DNA of 9,250 bases, from NCBI GenBank assembly GCA_030052355.1, contig JASIGS010000042.1:1-9250 (forward strand). Direction: 5' to 3'. This document shows positions 1 to 7,263 of this stretch, piece after piece (position 1 is the stretch's first letter; each line of letters starts with the position of its first letter). Position numbers and translations under genes: made by a program. The stretch is from Streptosporangiaceae bacterium (lineage in GTDB: Bacteria > Actinomycetota > Actinomycetes > Streptosporangiales > Streptosporangiaceae). The notes beneath the pieces were generated by a model, which worked only from the letters and a program-made list of their open reading frames with translations, searched no databases and was not told where the DNA came from.

Positions 1-10
1 GACAGGCGGC

Positions 11-2122
11 TCATGGGATGCTGCTCACCTCCGCGAGGGGTTCGACGTCCAGTGGTTCCGTGAGCGGGAAGTGGCAGGCAGCCTGGTGCCCGCCCGCGCT
101 GAAGGCGCGCAGCAGCGGCTCCTGCTCGGCACAGATCTCGGCCGCACGCGGGCACCGGGTGCGGAAGCGGCAGCCCGATGGCGGCTCGCTTGCGGACGGC
201 AGCTCACCCGACATGGCCGCGGCGTGGCGGCCCCGCCGCTTCGCCGGCGTGCCGGCCGGGATGGAGGCAAGCAGTCCTGCCGTGTACGGATGGGCCGCCT
301 GCCGGTACACGTCATCCGCCGGCCCGACCTCCACCAGCTTGCCGAGATACAGCACCCCGATCCGGTCGGCCATGTAGCGGACAACCGAGAGATCGTGCGA
401 GATGACGATGTAGGTCAGATGGTGCTCGGCCTGTATCCGCTTCATGAGGTTGAGCACCTGGGACTGGATAGACACGTCGAGCGCAGACACCGGCTCGTCC
501 GCCACGATGAGCCTCGGCTCGCCGACCAGGGCCCTGGCCAGTCCGATTCGCTGACGCTGCCCGCCGGAGAACTGGTGCGGATACAGGTCGACGACGGAGG
601 ACGACAGCCCCACCTCGCCCAGCAGCTGCTGGATCCTGGCGACCTGGTCGCCCTTGGTACCGACCGACTGCGACGCAAGCGGCTCCCGGAGTATCGACAT
701 GACACGCATCCGCGGGTCCAGCGACGCGTAGGGGTCCTGGAACATGAGCTGGAAGTCCCGGCGCTTGCGGCGCATGGTCCTGCCCTTGAGCTTGGCCAGG
801 TCCGCCCCGTCGAAGGTGACCACCCCGGTGTCCGGCTTCTCCAGCGCCATGATGAGGCGACCGATGGTGGTCTTCCCCGATCCCGACTCGCCTACCAGGC
901 CGAAGGTCTCGCCGCGCATGATCTCCAGGCTGACGTCGGAGACCGCCTTGACCGACGCCCCCTTGCGGCGCCGGATGCCCCGCCGTATCGGGAATTCCTT
1001 GACCACGTGCCGGAGCTCGAGGAGCGGCCCGCCCGCGGTGAGCTTGGCGGCCGCCGGGCTCGCCACGGCCGGTGCCCGGGCGGGGCCGCCAACTGCGGAG
1101 CTGGCGACGGCCCCGTTCGCTTTCGGCGCGGCGGCCCGGACGGCCGGCTCAGCCAGCCCCACCGGGAAGAAGCACGCGTACTCATGCGAGCTGCCCTCGG
1201 ACCGCACCGGCGGAGCCTCGGTGTCACATCTCGGCTGGGCGTACTTGCAGCGGGCGGCGAAGCGGCAGCCGGCCGGAGGGCTCGACAGGTCCGGCGGCAT
1301 CCCCGGGATGCTGTACAGAACGCTGCGCCGGTCGGTATCGAGATGCGGGATCGAGTCAAGCAGCGCCTCGGCGTACGGGTGCCGCATCTGATTGAACAGC
1401 GTCCACGTGTCGCTCGACTCGGCGATCTGGCCGGCGTACATCACCATCACGCGGTCGGTCCTGTCCGCCACCACGCCCATGTCGTGAGTGATCAGGAGCA
1501 TCCCCATGTTCAGCCGCTCGACCAGGTCGTCGAGCAGGCCGAGGATCTGGGCCTGAATGCTCACGTCGAGGGCGGTGGTCGGCTCATCCGCGATCAGCAG
1601 TTTCGGCTCGCAGGCGAGCGCCATGGCGATCACCGCTCGCTGCCGCAGCCCGCCGGAAAGCTGGTGCGGGTAGTCGCCGAGACGCTGCTGGGGCTTGGGC
1701 ATGCCGACGAGGTCGAGCACCTCGGCGGCCCGGCGGAGCGCCTGCTGCTTGCTGGCGCCGAGGTGCACCTGCACCGGCTCGGCGATTTGCTCCCCTATGG
1801 TGGCCGTCGGGTTCAGGGCCGTCATCGGGTCCTGGAACACCATCGCGATCTGGTGCCCGCGAACCTGGCGCATCTCCCGTTCAGGCAGCGACGTGAGCTC
1901 CCGTCCGTTCAGCCTGACGCTGCCCGCGGTTATGCGCCCGCCGTGCGGGAGTACCCGCATGATCGACATGCCGGTGATCGACTTACCCGACCCCGACTCA
2001 CCGACCAGCCCGACCGTCTCGTGTGCCCGGACCGTGAACGAGACGCCGTCGACGGCCTTCACGGTCGAATCGTGCGTGCGGATCTCGGCGTGCAGGTTTT
2101 CGACTTCGAGCAGGTCTGTCAT
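11..2122 (-). CDS. Fused dipeptide/oligopeptide-type ABC transporter ATP-binding protein (two ATPase domains, DppD-DppF type)
   Basis: This 703-residue cytoplasmic protein should power the importer formed with the two permeases encoded just upstream. It carries two complete ATPase domains in one chain. Domain 1 (about residues 1-320) has Walker A GESGSGKS (41-48), Q-loop Gln97, signature LSGGLRQR (155-162), Walker B LLIADE (175-180) and switch His213. Domain 2 (about 366-690) has Walker A GESGSGKT (411-418), Gln462, FSGGQRQR (518-525), LIVADE (538-543) and His576, so both ATP sites look catalytically intact. An Ala/Pro-rich linker (about 321-365) joins them. Each domain ends in the oligopeptide-transporter C-terminal region with four Cys (286, 292, 299, 317; 651, 657, 664, 683); such cysteines bind a [4Fe-4S] cluster in mycobacterial relatives. 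The ATG at 2122 overlaps the permease stop as ATGA. An upstream in-frame GTG at 2227 would add 35 Arg-rich, domain-free residues inside the permease gene and was rejected. Substrate specificity cannot be inferred from this subunit. Confidence 0.96.
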   Translation of the reverse strand: MTDLLEVENLHAEIRTHDSTVKAVDGVSFTVRAHETVGLVGESGSGKSITGMSIMRVLPHGGRITAGSVRLNGRELTSLPEREMRQVRGHQIAMVFQDPMTALNPTATIGEQIAEPVQVHLGASKQQALRRAAEVLDLVGMPKPQQRLGDYPHQLSGGLRQRAVIAMALACEPKLLIADEPTTALDVSIQAQILGLLDDLVERLNMGMLLITHDMGVVADRTDRVMVMYAGQIAESSDTWTLFNQMRHPYAEALLDSIPHLDTDRRSVLYSIPGMPPDLSSPPAGCRFAARCKYAQPRCDTEAPPVRSEGSSHEYACFFPVGLAEPAVRAAAPKANGAVASSAVGGPARAPAVASPAAAKLTAGGPLLELRHVVKEFPIRRGIRRRKGASVKAVSDVSLEIMRGETFGLVGESGSGKTTIGRLIMALEKPDTGVVTFDGADLAKLKGRTMRRKRRDFQLMFQDPYASLDPRMRVMSILREPLASQSVGTKGDQVARIQQLLGEVGLSSSVVDLYPHQFSGGQRQRIGLARALVGEPRLIVADEPVSALDVSIQSQVLNLMKRIQAEHHLTYIVISHDLSVVRYMADRIGVLYLGKLVEVGPADDVYRQAAHPYTAGLLASIPAGTPAKRRGRHAAAMSGELPSASEPPSGCRFRTRCPRAAEICAEQEPLLRAFSAGGHQAACHFPLTEPLDVEPLAEVSSIP

Positions 2123-3051
2123 CGCGTGCGCAGCCTCACGTCGAAGGCGTAGCGGATCGCGTCGCCGACCAGGTTCAGTCCAACGACGGTCAGCACGATC
2201 GCTATGCCAGCCGGATAGATGAGCCACCAGTAGCCGTCGTAGATGAAGGACAGTCCCTGGCTGAGCATGTTGCCCCAGTTCGTCGACGGCAGCGGCGGGC
2301 CGAGCCCGAGGAAGCTCAGCGCTGCCAGCAGCAAGATCGCGTTAGCCATCTCGATCGTCGTCTGCACCACGATGATGTCGATCAGATTCGGGATCAGGTG
2401 CTTGACGATCACGCGGCTTGTCGAGGCGCCGCCCACGCGCGCGGCCGCCATGTACTCCCGCTCGCGCAGGGAAAGGCACTCGCCGCGCACGAGCCGGGCG
2501 GTGATCAGCCACGAGACGAGCGCAATGATCATGATGATGACGGGGGTCGTCGGCGTGAATATCGCGGCGGCGACGAGCACGAACAGCAACGCCGGCACGG
2601 CCAGGACCGCGTCCAGGATCCTCATCATCACGCCGTCGACCCAGCCTCCGACGAACCCCGCGATGGCGCCCCACGCCGTCCCGACGGTGCTGGCGATGAT
2701 CGCCGCCGCGAACCCGACCTCCAGCGTCGACCGGCCGGCGACCATCAGCCGGCCGAGCACGTCATAGCCGGATTCGTCGGTGCCGAGCAGGTGCGCCCGG
2801 CTCGGGGCCAGTGCAACCTCGCTCAGGTTCGTCATCACCTGGTTGGTGTGATAGAAAACCGGGCCGAGGAAGCTGAACAGCACCATTACCAGCAGCACCG
2901 CGCCGCCGACCACGCCCATCGGATTGCGCCAGAACGACCGCAGGGCGAGCCACCTCTGGCGGGCATCGCCCCGCTGACCAGGACGGCCGGCCGCGACGCC
3001 GGGGCCAGCGGGCAGGCCGCGGATGGTGGTGGGAGGGGTGAGGCTACTCAT
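2119..3051 (-). CDS. ABC transporter permease, DppC/OppC type
   Basis: This 310-residue inner-membrane protein is one half of the translocation channel, pairing with the DppB-type permease encoded upstream. A Pro/Gly/Arg-rich cytoplasmic N-terminus (1-45) leads into the OppC N-terminal segment with a first membrane helix (about 46-66). The characteristic motif HLLGTDESGYDVLGRL follows at 87-102. Further hydrophobic stretches lie near 110-135, 145-165, 169-188, 225-247 and 277-297. The cytoplasmic coupling (EAA) loop, which docks on the ATPase, is at about 198-223 (EYMAAARVGG...HLIPN), and the family motif LSFLGLGPP is at 245-253. Length is normal for the family. The ATG at 3051 gives an 8-base overlap with the upstream permease; an in-frame TTG at 3123 would only add residues read from the other gene's coding sequence and was rejected. 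The stop overlaps the ATPase start (ATGA, 2119-2122), implying translational coupling and matched subunit amounts. Confidence 0.95.
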   Translation of the reverse strand: MSSLTPPTTIRGLPAGPGVAAGRPGQRGDARQRWLALRSFWRNPMGVVGGAVLLVMVLFSFLGPVFYHTNQVMTNLSEVALAPSRAHLLGTDESGYDVLGRLMVAGRSTLEVGFAAAIIASTVGTAWGAIAGFVGGWVDGVMMRILDAVLAVPALLFVLVAAAIFTPTTPVIIMIIALVSWLITARLVRGECLSLREREYMAAARVGGASTSRVIVKHLIPNLIDIIVVQTTIEMANAILLLAALSFLGLGPPLPSTNWGNMLSQGLSFIYDGYWWLIYPAGIAIVLTVVGLNLVGDAIRYAFDVRLRTR

Positions 3052-3991
3052 AACGAACTCGCGGGTCCACGACGGCGTACAAGATGTCAGCGAGCAGGTT
3101 GCCCACAACCGTGGCGATACCAACCACCAGCGTGAACCCCATGAGCAGCGGGTAGTCGCGGCTGGTCGCGGCCTTCCAGAGCAGCAGGCCCATGCCGGGA
3201 TAGTTGAAGACCGACTCCACCACGATGGCGCCGCCGATAACGAACGGCAGGCTCACGCCGAACAGCGTCACCATCGGGCTGAGCACGTTGCGCAGCAGGT
3301 GCTTGCGGACCAGCCGCCACAGCGGGACGCCCTTGCCACGGGCCGTGCGGACGTAGTCCTGCACCAGGACTGTCGACGCCGATGAGCGCACGAACCGGCT
3401 GAACATGGCCACCGAGACCAGGGTCAGGGTGGCCACGGGCAAGACGAGTGCGCGGGGATCGGCCAGCGTGCTGGCCACCGTGCCGCCCTGCGGGCCTTCC
3501 GAGGGAAAGATGCGCAGCGACACCGAGAACCAGAGGATGAGCAGTGTTCCCAGCCAGAACTGCGGCATCGAGTACGCCACGAACGCAAAGCCCGTGATGA
3601 CGTGGTCGACGAGCGTGTTCGAGCGGAGCGCCTGGATGATGCCGACAGGCACCGCGATCAGCATCGTGCAGATGTAGGACAGCCCGATGAGGATCGCCGT
3701 CCTCGGCACGTCCTGCGCGAGCAGCGAGCCGACGCTCTGGTTGTAGCTGTAGGAGTAGCCCAGGTTTCCGTGGAAGACCCGGTCGATGTAGTGGAGATAC
3801 TGCACCATCACCGGCAGGTTGTAGCCGTTCTCGACGGTGAACTCGTGCACCTCCACCGACGTCGCGCCGGGGCCGAGGAACGCCCGGGCCGGACCTCCGG
3901 GTAGCAGCTGCACGAGCAGGAACACGATGAGCGTCACGCCGAACACCACGACGACTGCCTGGCCTAGGCGCCGCAGCAGGAAAGCGGTCAT
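3044..3991 (-). CDS. ABC transporter permease, DppB/OppB type
   Basis: This 315-residue inner-membrane protein forms the other half of the import channel. It starts with the family's usual N-terminal helix (about 9-30, ending in LLPGGPA). Membrane segments follow near 98-122, 131-156, 181-200, 240-262 and 281-306, giving the six-helix DppB layout with a large extracytoplasmic loop between helices 1 and 2. The EAA coupling loop is clear at about 211-239 (DYVRTARGKG followed by HLLRNVLSP). The motif ESVFNYPGMG (259-268) and the C-terminal DPRVRYE are also typical. Length is normal. The ATG at 3991 is preceded by a G-run (4002-4006) with a 10-base spacer that can serve as ribosome binding site. 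The gene lies 115 bases after the binding-protein gene, separated by a strong hairpin, which may lower its expression relative to that protein. Its last codons overlap the next permease by 8 bases. Confidence 0.95.
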   Translation of the reverse strand: MTAFLLRRLGQAVVVVFGVTLIVFLLVQLLPGGPARAFLGPGATSVEVHEFTVENGYNLPVMVQYLHYIDRVFHGNLGYSYSYNQSVGSLLAQDVPRTAILIGLSYICTMLIAVPVGIIQALRSNTLVDHVITGFAFVAYSMPQFWLGTLLILWFSVSLRIFPSEGPQGGTVASTLADPRALVLPVATLTLVSVAMFSRFVRSSASTVLVQDYVRTARGKGVPLWRLVRKHLLRNVLSPMVTLFGVSLPFVIGGAIVVESVFNYPGMGLLLWKAATSRDYPLLMGFTLVVGIATVVGNLLADILYAVVDPRVRYE

Positions 3992-4001
3992 CTTGGTGCT
4001 G

Positions 4002-4006
4002 CCCCC
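4002..4006 (-). promoter_or_regulatory. Probable ribosome binding site of the DppB-type permease
   Basis: On the coding strand the sequence GGGGG precedes the ATG at 3991 with a 10-base spacer. It is G-rich and could pair with the 16S rRNA tail, but it is not a textbook AGGAGG, so the assignment is moderate. It lies downstream of the intergenic hairpin, so it stays accessible when the hairpin is folded. Confidence 0.45.
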
Positions 4007-4045
4007 GTCCCGTGACGCCTGGCCGGGCTTCGCAGAGCGGCCACC

Positions 4046-4084
4046 CGGGCCGCGCGGCTGGGCTCGGCCCAGCCGCGCGGCCCG
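4046..4084 (-). promoter_or_regulatory. Perfect 18-bp GC-rich stem-loop between binding-protein and permease genes
   Basis: Bases 4046-4063 are the exact reverse complement of 4067-4084, leaving a 3-base loop (4064-4066). All 18 pairs match, and 17 of them are G-C. In the transcript the hairpin begins 22 bases after the binding-protein stop codon and ends 54 bases before the permease ATG. No U-run follows, so it is not a classical intrinsic terminator. Plausible roles are protection of the upstream binding-protein mRNA from 3' exonucleases, partial termination, or both. That would give more binding protein than membrane subunits, as is known for malE-malF in enterobacteria. The structure is seen in the sequence; the role is inferred. 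Confidence 0.8.
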
Positions 4085-4098
4085 CGCGCGGAAGCGCG
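4085..4098 (-). promoter_or_regulatory. Small 5-bp stem-loop adjoining the large hairpin
   Basis: On the coding strand the sequence reads CGCGC, then loop TTCC, then GCGCG, a perfect 5-bp G-C stem. It directly abuts the 5' side of the large hairpin at 4046-4084 and begins 8 bases after the binding-protein stop. It could stack coaxially on the large stem. In GC-rich DNA a 5-bp stem can arise by chance, so it is reported mainly because of its position. Confidence 0.4.
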
Positions 4099-4106
4099 GT
4101 AACCGG

Positions 4107-5927
4107 TCACTTCGCGTAGTACCAGTCGGTCGTGTTCTCGTACCCGCTGGCCGCGAACAGGACGCCCTTCAGGTTCTTGCTCACCACGTTCAGCCCGTAG
4201 GTGGTCAGCGTCCAGATCACCGGCAGGTTCTCGGTCACGTAGGTGTCGTAGGCCTTGATCGAGCTCACCGCGTTGGGTGACCTCTCACTGGCCTCGAGCA
4301 GCGACTGGAACTCCGTGCTGTTGAAGTTCGTGTCCTCCGTCACCCAGTCGCCCGTCGCGTACGGGGACGTGTAGCCGCCCGAGTAGCCCTCGGCGTTCCA
4401 CGTCCCGAGCTGCCAGCTGCTGGCCGGGCAGGACGTCGTGTCGATGCACTCCGTCAGGGTGGCGACGACGGTCTGGAACGGCGCCGACGAGACATTCAGG
4501 ACGATGCCCGCCTGCGCGGCGTCGCTCTTGAAGTTGGCGACCTCCTCATCGAGGAACGTCTGGCCGGTGTCGTACTCGAAGTTGAACACGAGCTGACGCC
4601 CGGCCGGGATGCCGGCACCGCAGTCGTCGGCCGCCGTCCCCGGGCGGACACACGTGGCCGCCCCGCTGGCCGGGATCTTCCAGCCGTGCGCCTCGAGCAG
4701 GCTGCGAGCCGAGCTGATGCTGAACGGGTACGGATCGGTCTCCTGGGCGGTCGCGATGAACTGGGAAGCAGGCTTCGGCGGGATCGGGCCGTAGACCGGG
4801 TAGCCAGCCTTCTCGTCGCCCAGGTAAGCGTCCGCCTGGCCGGTCCCGTCTTCCAGGTGCTGGAGAGCCTGGCGGAAGTAGAGCTGGCTCACGATCGGCC
4901 CGGTCACCGGGTTCTTGAAGTTCAGGTTGTCGAACCCGATGTGCCAGTACGGCGACGTCGTGAGCTGGTAGTCGGACGACAGCCTGCTCAACTGCGGCAG
5001 GTCTTCGGGCGGAATCGTGCCGATGTTGATCTCGTTCCCGGTCAGTAGCGCGTTGAACTCGGCACTGTCCGTCGTGTAGATCGTCTCCACGAACTCGCTG
5101 ATCAGCGGCTTCGACGGGTAATCGGGGTTCGGCACGAAGCTGTCCGGGCCGGTGGTGGCGCGGAAGCTCTTGATTTCCCAGGGTCCGTCGACGACCTTCC
5201 AGAGCGGGTTGGTGGCGTAGTTGGCGGTGTCCGACGACTGCGCCGTCAGGAACTTGTAGACCGCCTGCGCACCGGAGGCCGTCTCGTCATAGTTGCCGAT
5301 CGCCCCGCTCGCCGAGGTCTTGTCCCAGGCCTGCTGCGGGAGCGCGTACCAGTCCGAGAGCTGGTCATCGGTAAACCACGTCGGGTTGTACGAAGCAGTC
5401 AGGTTGACGACCAGCGTGGTCGCGTTCGGGGTCGTGAAGCTGCTGACGTTGTCCGGGAACTCGCCCGGCGTATAGCCGCCCCAGTCGTCCTTGTTGGCCT
5501 TGGCCAGGTTGATGAAGAAGCCGACGTCCCGGCTGGTGACCGGCTGCCCGTCCGACCACTTCAGGCTCCGCAGCCGGATCGTGACGGTCTTGTCGCCGTT
5601 GCTGTACGTCGGCGGGTACGCGAGGCTCTCGCTGGTATCGATGCCGGTGTTGTTGAGCGTGTAGAGCGGGAGGTACATGAGCCAGTTGAACCGCTCGGTG
5701 TTCGTTCCCGAGCCTTCCCCTGGCGGCGTCATCGGGAAGACGTAGCTCGGTGCCACGCCGACGATGCCTTCGGTGACCGTTGTGTTGTTGCTTGAGCTAC
5801 TGGCCGCTGGTGCCGGCGACGACCCACACCCTGCTGTGACCGCCGCGGCGGCCAGCACCGGGATGACGAGTGCGGCGGTCCTCCGCCAGCGCGCCGCCGC
5901 AGCGGGTCTCTCGGTTCGGGGCTGCAT
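4107..5927 (-). CDS. ABC transporter substrate-binding lipoprotein, family 5 (DppA/OppA type)
   Basis: This 606-residue protein should capture the solute outside the cytoplasmic membrane and deliver it to the permeases encoded next. The N-terminus has positive charges (Arg4-Arg16), a hydrophobic stretch (18-30) and a lipobox-like VTAGC with the lipidated Cys at 34; Thr at -3 is unusual, since Leu/Val/Ile/Ala is more common there. A Ser/Ala/Asn-rich tether (35-52) follows. The family 5 fold is supported by LKWSDGQPVTSRDV (122-135), GPW near 248-250, FNALLTGNEINIGTI (291-305) and FRQALQHLEDG (351-361). Length fits the family. Four further Cys (426, 436, 494, 500) could form two disulfides. Family members bind peptides, nickel complexes, sugars, opines or chelators, so the ligand is not predictable; the monooxygenase neighbours argue for a small catabolised organic molecule. 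The ATG at 5927 is fixed by a strong AAGGAG site. Confidence 0.96.
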   Translation of the reverse strand: MQPRTERPAAAARWRRTAALVIPVLAAAAVTAGCGSSPAPAASSSSNNTTVTEGIVGVAPSYVFPMTPPGEGSGTNTERFNWLMYLPLYTLNNTGIDTSESLAYPPTYSNGDKTVTIRLRSLKWSDGQPVTSRDVGFFINLAKANKDDWGGYTPGEFPDNVSSFTTPNATTLVVNLTASYNPTWFTDDQLSDWYALPQQAWDKTSASGAIGNYDETASGAQAVYKFLTAQSSDTANYATNPLWKVVDGPWEIKSFRATTGPDSFVPNPDYPSKPLISEFVETIYTTDSAEFNALLTGNEINIGTIPPEDLPQLSRLSSDYQLTTSPYWHIGFDNLNFKNPVTGPIVSQLYFRQALQHLEDGTGQADAYLGDEKAGYPVYGPIPPKPASQFIATAQETDPYPFSISSARSLLEAHGWKIPASGAATCVRPGTAADDCGAGIPAGRQLVFNFEYDTGQTFLDEEVANFKSDAAQAGIVLNVSSAPFQTVVATLTECIDTTSCPASSWQLGTWNAEGYSGGYTSPYATGDWVTEDTNFNSTEFQSLLEASERSPNAVSSIKAYDTYVTENLPVIWTLTTYGLNVVSKNLKGVLFAASGYENTTDWYYAK

Positions 5928-5936
5928 TACAGACTT

Positions 5937-5942
5937 CTCCTT
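5937..5942 (-). promoter_or_regulatory. Strong ribosome binding site of the binding-protein gene
   Basis: AAGGAG on the coding strand lies 9 bases before the ATG at 5927, inside the 19-base gap after the hydrolase stop. It is the best Shine-Dalgarno sequence in the window. The other visible starts rely on overlaps or weaker G-rich sites, which fits a need for abundant binding protein. Confidence 0.8.
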
Positions 5943-5946
5943 GTTG

Positions 5947-7263
5947 CTATCTGGACGAGCGTGCTGATATCGAGCGGACGAGCTCGGGAGCGGCCACGCT
6001 GCCGCGCAGGAAGGCGAGGATCTCTCCCCAGGACTCGACGCTGGCGTGCGCGTTTCCTGCGAGCGAGCCCCCGTAGGCGTAGGTGTGTCCCGACACCGGG
6101 TGCGCAGCGCGCCGGGATACCGGCAGGCCCGCCGGGATCGCGAAGCTGTGCCCGGCGTCGGGGTAGCTGATGTGCCGGACCGGATGCGCGGCGCCGTGAG
6201 CGCTGGCGCGCCGTACCGCGATGTCTGCCAGCGTCGTCGACGGCCACATCGCGTCGTCCTCTCCCGACAGGAGCAGGACAGGGCCGCCGCAGTTCTCCAC
6301 CGGGATCTCCGCCGCGGCGAGTTCCTCGCTGGACGCGGCGGCCAGGCGCCATTCGAACCCGGGCGTCAGGACGATGCCGCCGTCGCGAACCGGGAGGTCC
6401 GCCGCGTCCTTCCCACCGCCCCTGAGCGGCGTGACCGGCTGCCCGTTGACCGTCCACGCCACCGAGTCCCGCCTGGGCTCCTTGCTGAGCCCGCCCCACA
6501 CGACCCCGCTCGGCACCTTTGCCACGACGGCCGAGATGTGTTCGGGATACGTCGACCCGAGCAACAGCGCGAGCTCGCCGCCTCGCGAGCCGCCCATCAC
6601 GGCGATGCTTCCGACGCCCTGGCCGACTTCGGCCCGCAGCCAGTCGATCGCCTCGAGGAAGTACTCGAGCGGGATGTCGACGAGGTCGGCCGGCAGGTCC
6701 TCGTACCTGAAGTAGGCGAGCGCGAGTGCCGCGAACCCGTGGCTGGCCAGCAGCGCTGCTGACGATGTCACCCCGCCGAGCCCGCCGAGCCCGCCGCCGG
6801 ACCCGGAGAACACGATGACGGCCGGAAGCGGGCCTTCCCGGCCGGGGACGAAGAGGGTGCCGCGCAGGCGGCCAGACCGGACGGCGAGCACACGGACCGA
6901 CGGGTCGAGCTTTCTTCGCACGACCGTCGCCGAGTCCTCCCAGTTCCGGCCGGTGGCGGTAACCGATACGGTCCACGAGCCCAGCAGGTCCGGATCCTCC
7001 GGTACCTCCGGGCGCGCGACGGACCACCACAGCCCGTACGGCTCGATGCCCGAGTACGTGCCTCCCGCGCTCGGCAGCCGGGCTGGATCCACGATCCCGT
7101 CCGGTGGCGCGACGAACTGGCCCTCGGTCGTCACCCGCTCGTCGCCGATACTCCACGAGGCCCGCACGGCGACCGTCTCGCCGGGTGTGCAGCCCACGAC
7201 CGTGAAGCCGACAGGCTCGTCAACCTGAACGGCCGGCTTGTCGATCAGGATCCGGCCGCTCAT
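5947..7263 (-). CDS. Acyl-CoA thioester hydrolase / BAAT-family serine hydrolase (two-domain)
   Basis: This 438-residue protein, with no signal peptide and so probably cytoplasmic, matches the architecture of acyl-CoA thioesterases ACOT1-6 and bile acid-CoA:amino acid N-acyltransferase (BAAT). The N-terminal Bile_Hydr_Trans-like beta domain spans about 5-115, with GGTYSGIEPYGLWWSV at 67-82. The alpha/beta-hydrolase domain spans about 125-420. The nucleophile motif GGSRGGELAL (224-233) gives Ser226; GEDDAMWPS (334-342) supplies the acid, Asp336 or Asp337; DAGHSF (369-374) gives His372. A late conserved stretch, NAHASVESWGEIL (404-416), matches the family's C-terminal end. A Ser rather than the Cys of BAAT points to hydrolysis rather than amino-acid conjugation. 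Substrate may be a thioester, ester or amide made or imported by this operon; bacterial members are poorly characterised. The start overlaps the preceding monooxygenase stop (ATGA, 7260-7263). A Gly-Leu-Gly-Gly repeat marks residues 156-164. Confidence 0.88.
   Translation of the reverse strand: MSGRILIDKPAVQVDEPVGFTVVGCTPGETVAVRASWSIGDERVTTEGQFVAPPDGIVDPARLPSAGGTYSGIEPYGLWWSVARPEVPEDPDLLGSWTVSVTATGRNWEDSATVVRRKLDPSVRVLAVRSGRLRGTLFVPGREGPLPAVIVFSGSGGGLGGLGGVTSSAALLASHGFAALALAYFRYEDLPADLVDIPLEYFLEAIDWLRAEVGQGVGSIAVMGGSRGGELALLLGSTYPEHISAVVAKVPSGVVWGGLSKEPRRDSVAWTVNGQPVTPLRGGGKDAADLPVRDGGIVLTPGFEWRLAAASSEELAAAEIPVENCGGPVLLLSGEDDAMWPSTTLADIAVRRASAHGAAHPVRHISYPDAGHSFAIPAGLPVSRRAAHPVSGHTYAYGGSLAGNAHASVESWGEILAFLRGSVAAPELVRSISARSSR
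6772..6798. repeat. Short 9-bp tandem repeat coding a Gly/Leu loop in the hydrolase
   Basis: On the plus strand CCCGCCGAG occurs twice back to back (6772-6780 and 6781-6789), followed by a third imperfect copy, CCCGCCGCC, at 6790-6798. It keeps the frame and encodes the GGGLGGLGG stretch (residues 156-164) just after the first core strand of the alpha/beta-hydrolase domain. Replication slippage is the likely origin. Confidence 0.6.

Noticed and set aside
71..2152. 693-codon open frame on the plus strand opposite the ATPase gene
   Set aside because: It lies entirely antisense to a gene with both sets of ABC ATPase motifs, has a His/Arg/Pro-rich composition with no recognisable domain, and is the usual by-product of high third-position GC.
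2123..2227. GTG at 2227 as start of the ATPase
   Set aside because: It would add 35 Arg-rich residues not belonging to the ATPase fold; the ATG at 2122 directly precedes the conserved first strand and forms an ATGA junction.
3052..3123. TTG at 3123 as start of the DppC-type permease
   Set aside because: The extra 24 residues overlap the coding sequence of the DppB-type permease and resemble no family N-terminus; the ATG at 3051 gives a normal length.
4046..4084. Hairpin as a classical intrinsic terminator
   Set aside because: No U-run follows the stem on the transcript, and the downstream permease genes have no other visible promoter, so full termination here is unlikely.
5927..7156. 409-codon minus-strand frame overlapping the hydrolase gene
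   Set aside because: The translation is Arg/Gly-rich and domain-free, while the other frame gives a clear ACOT/BAAT-type protein with a catalytic triad.
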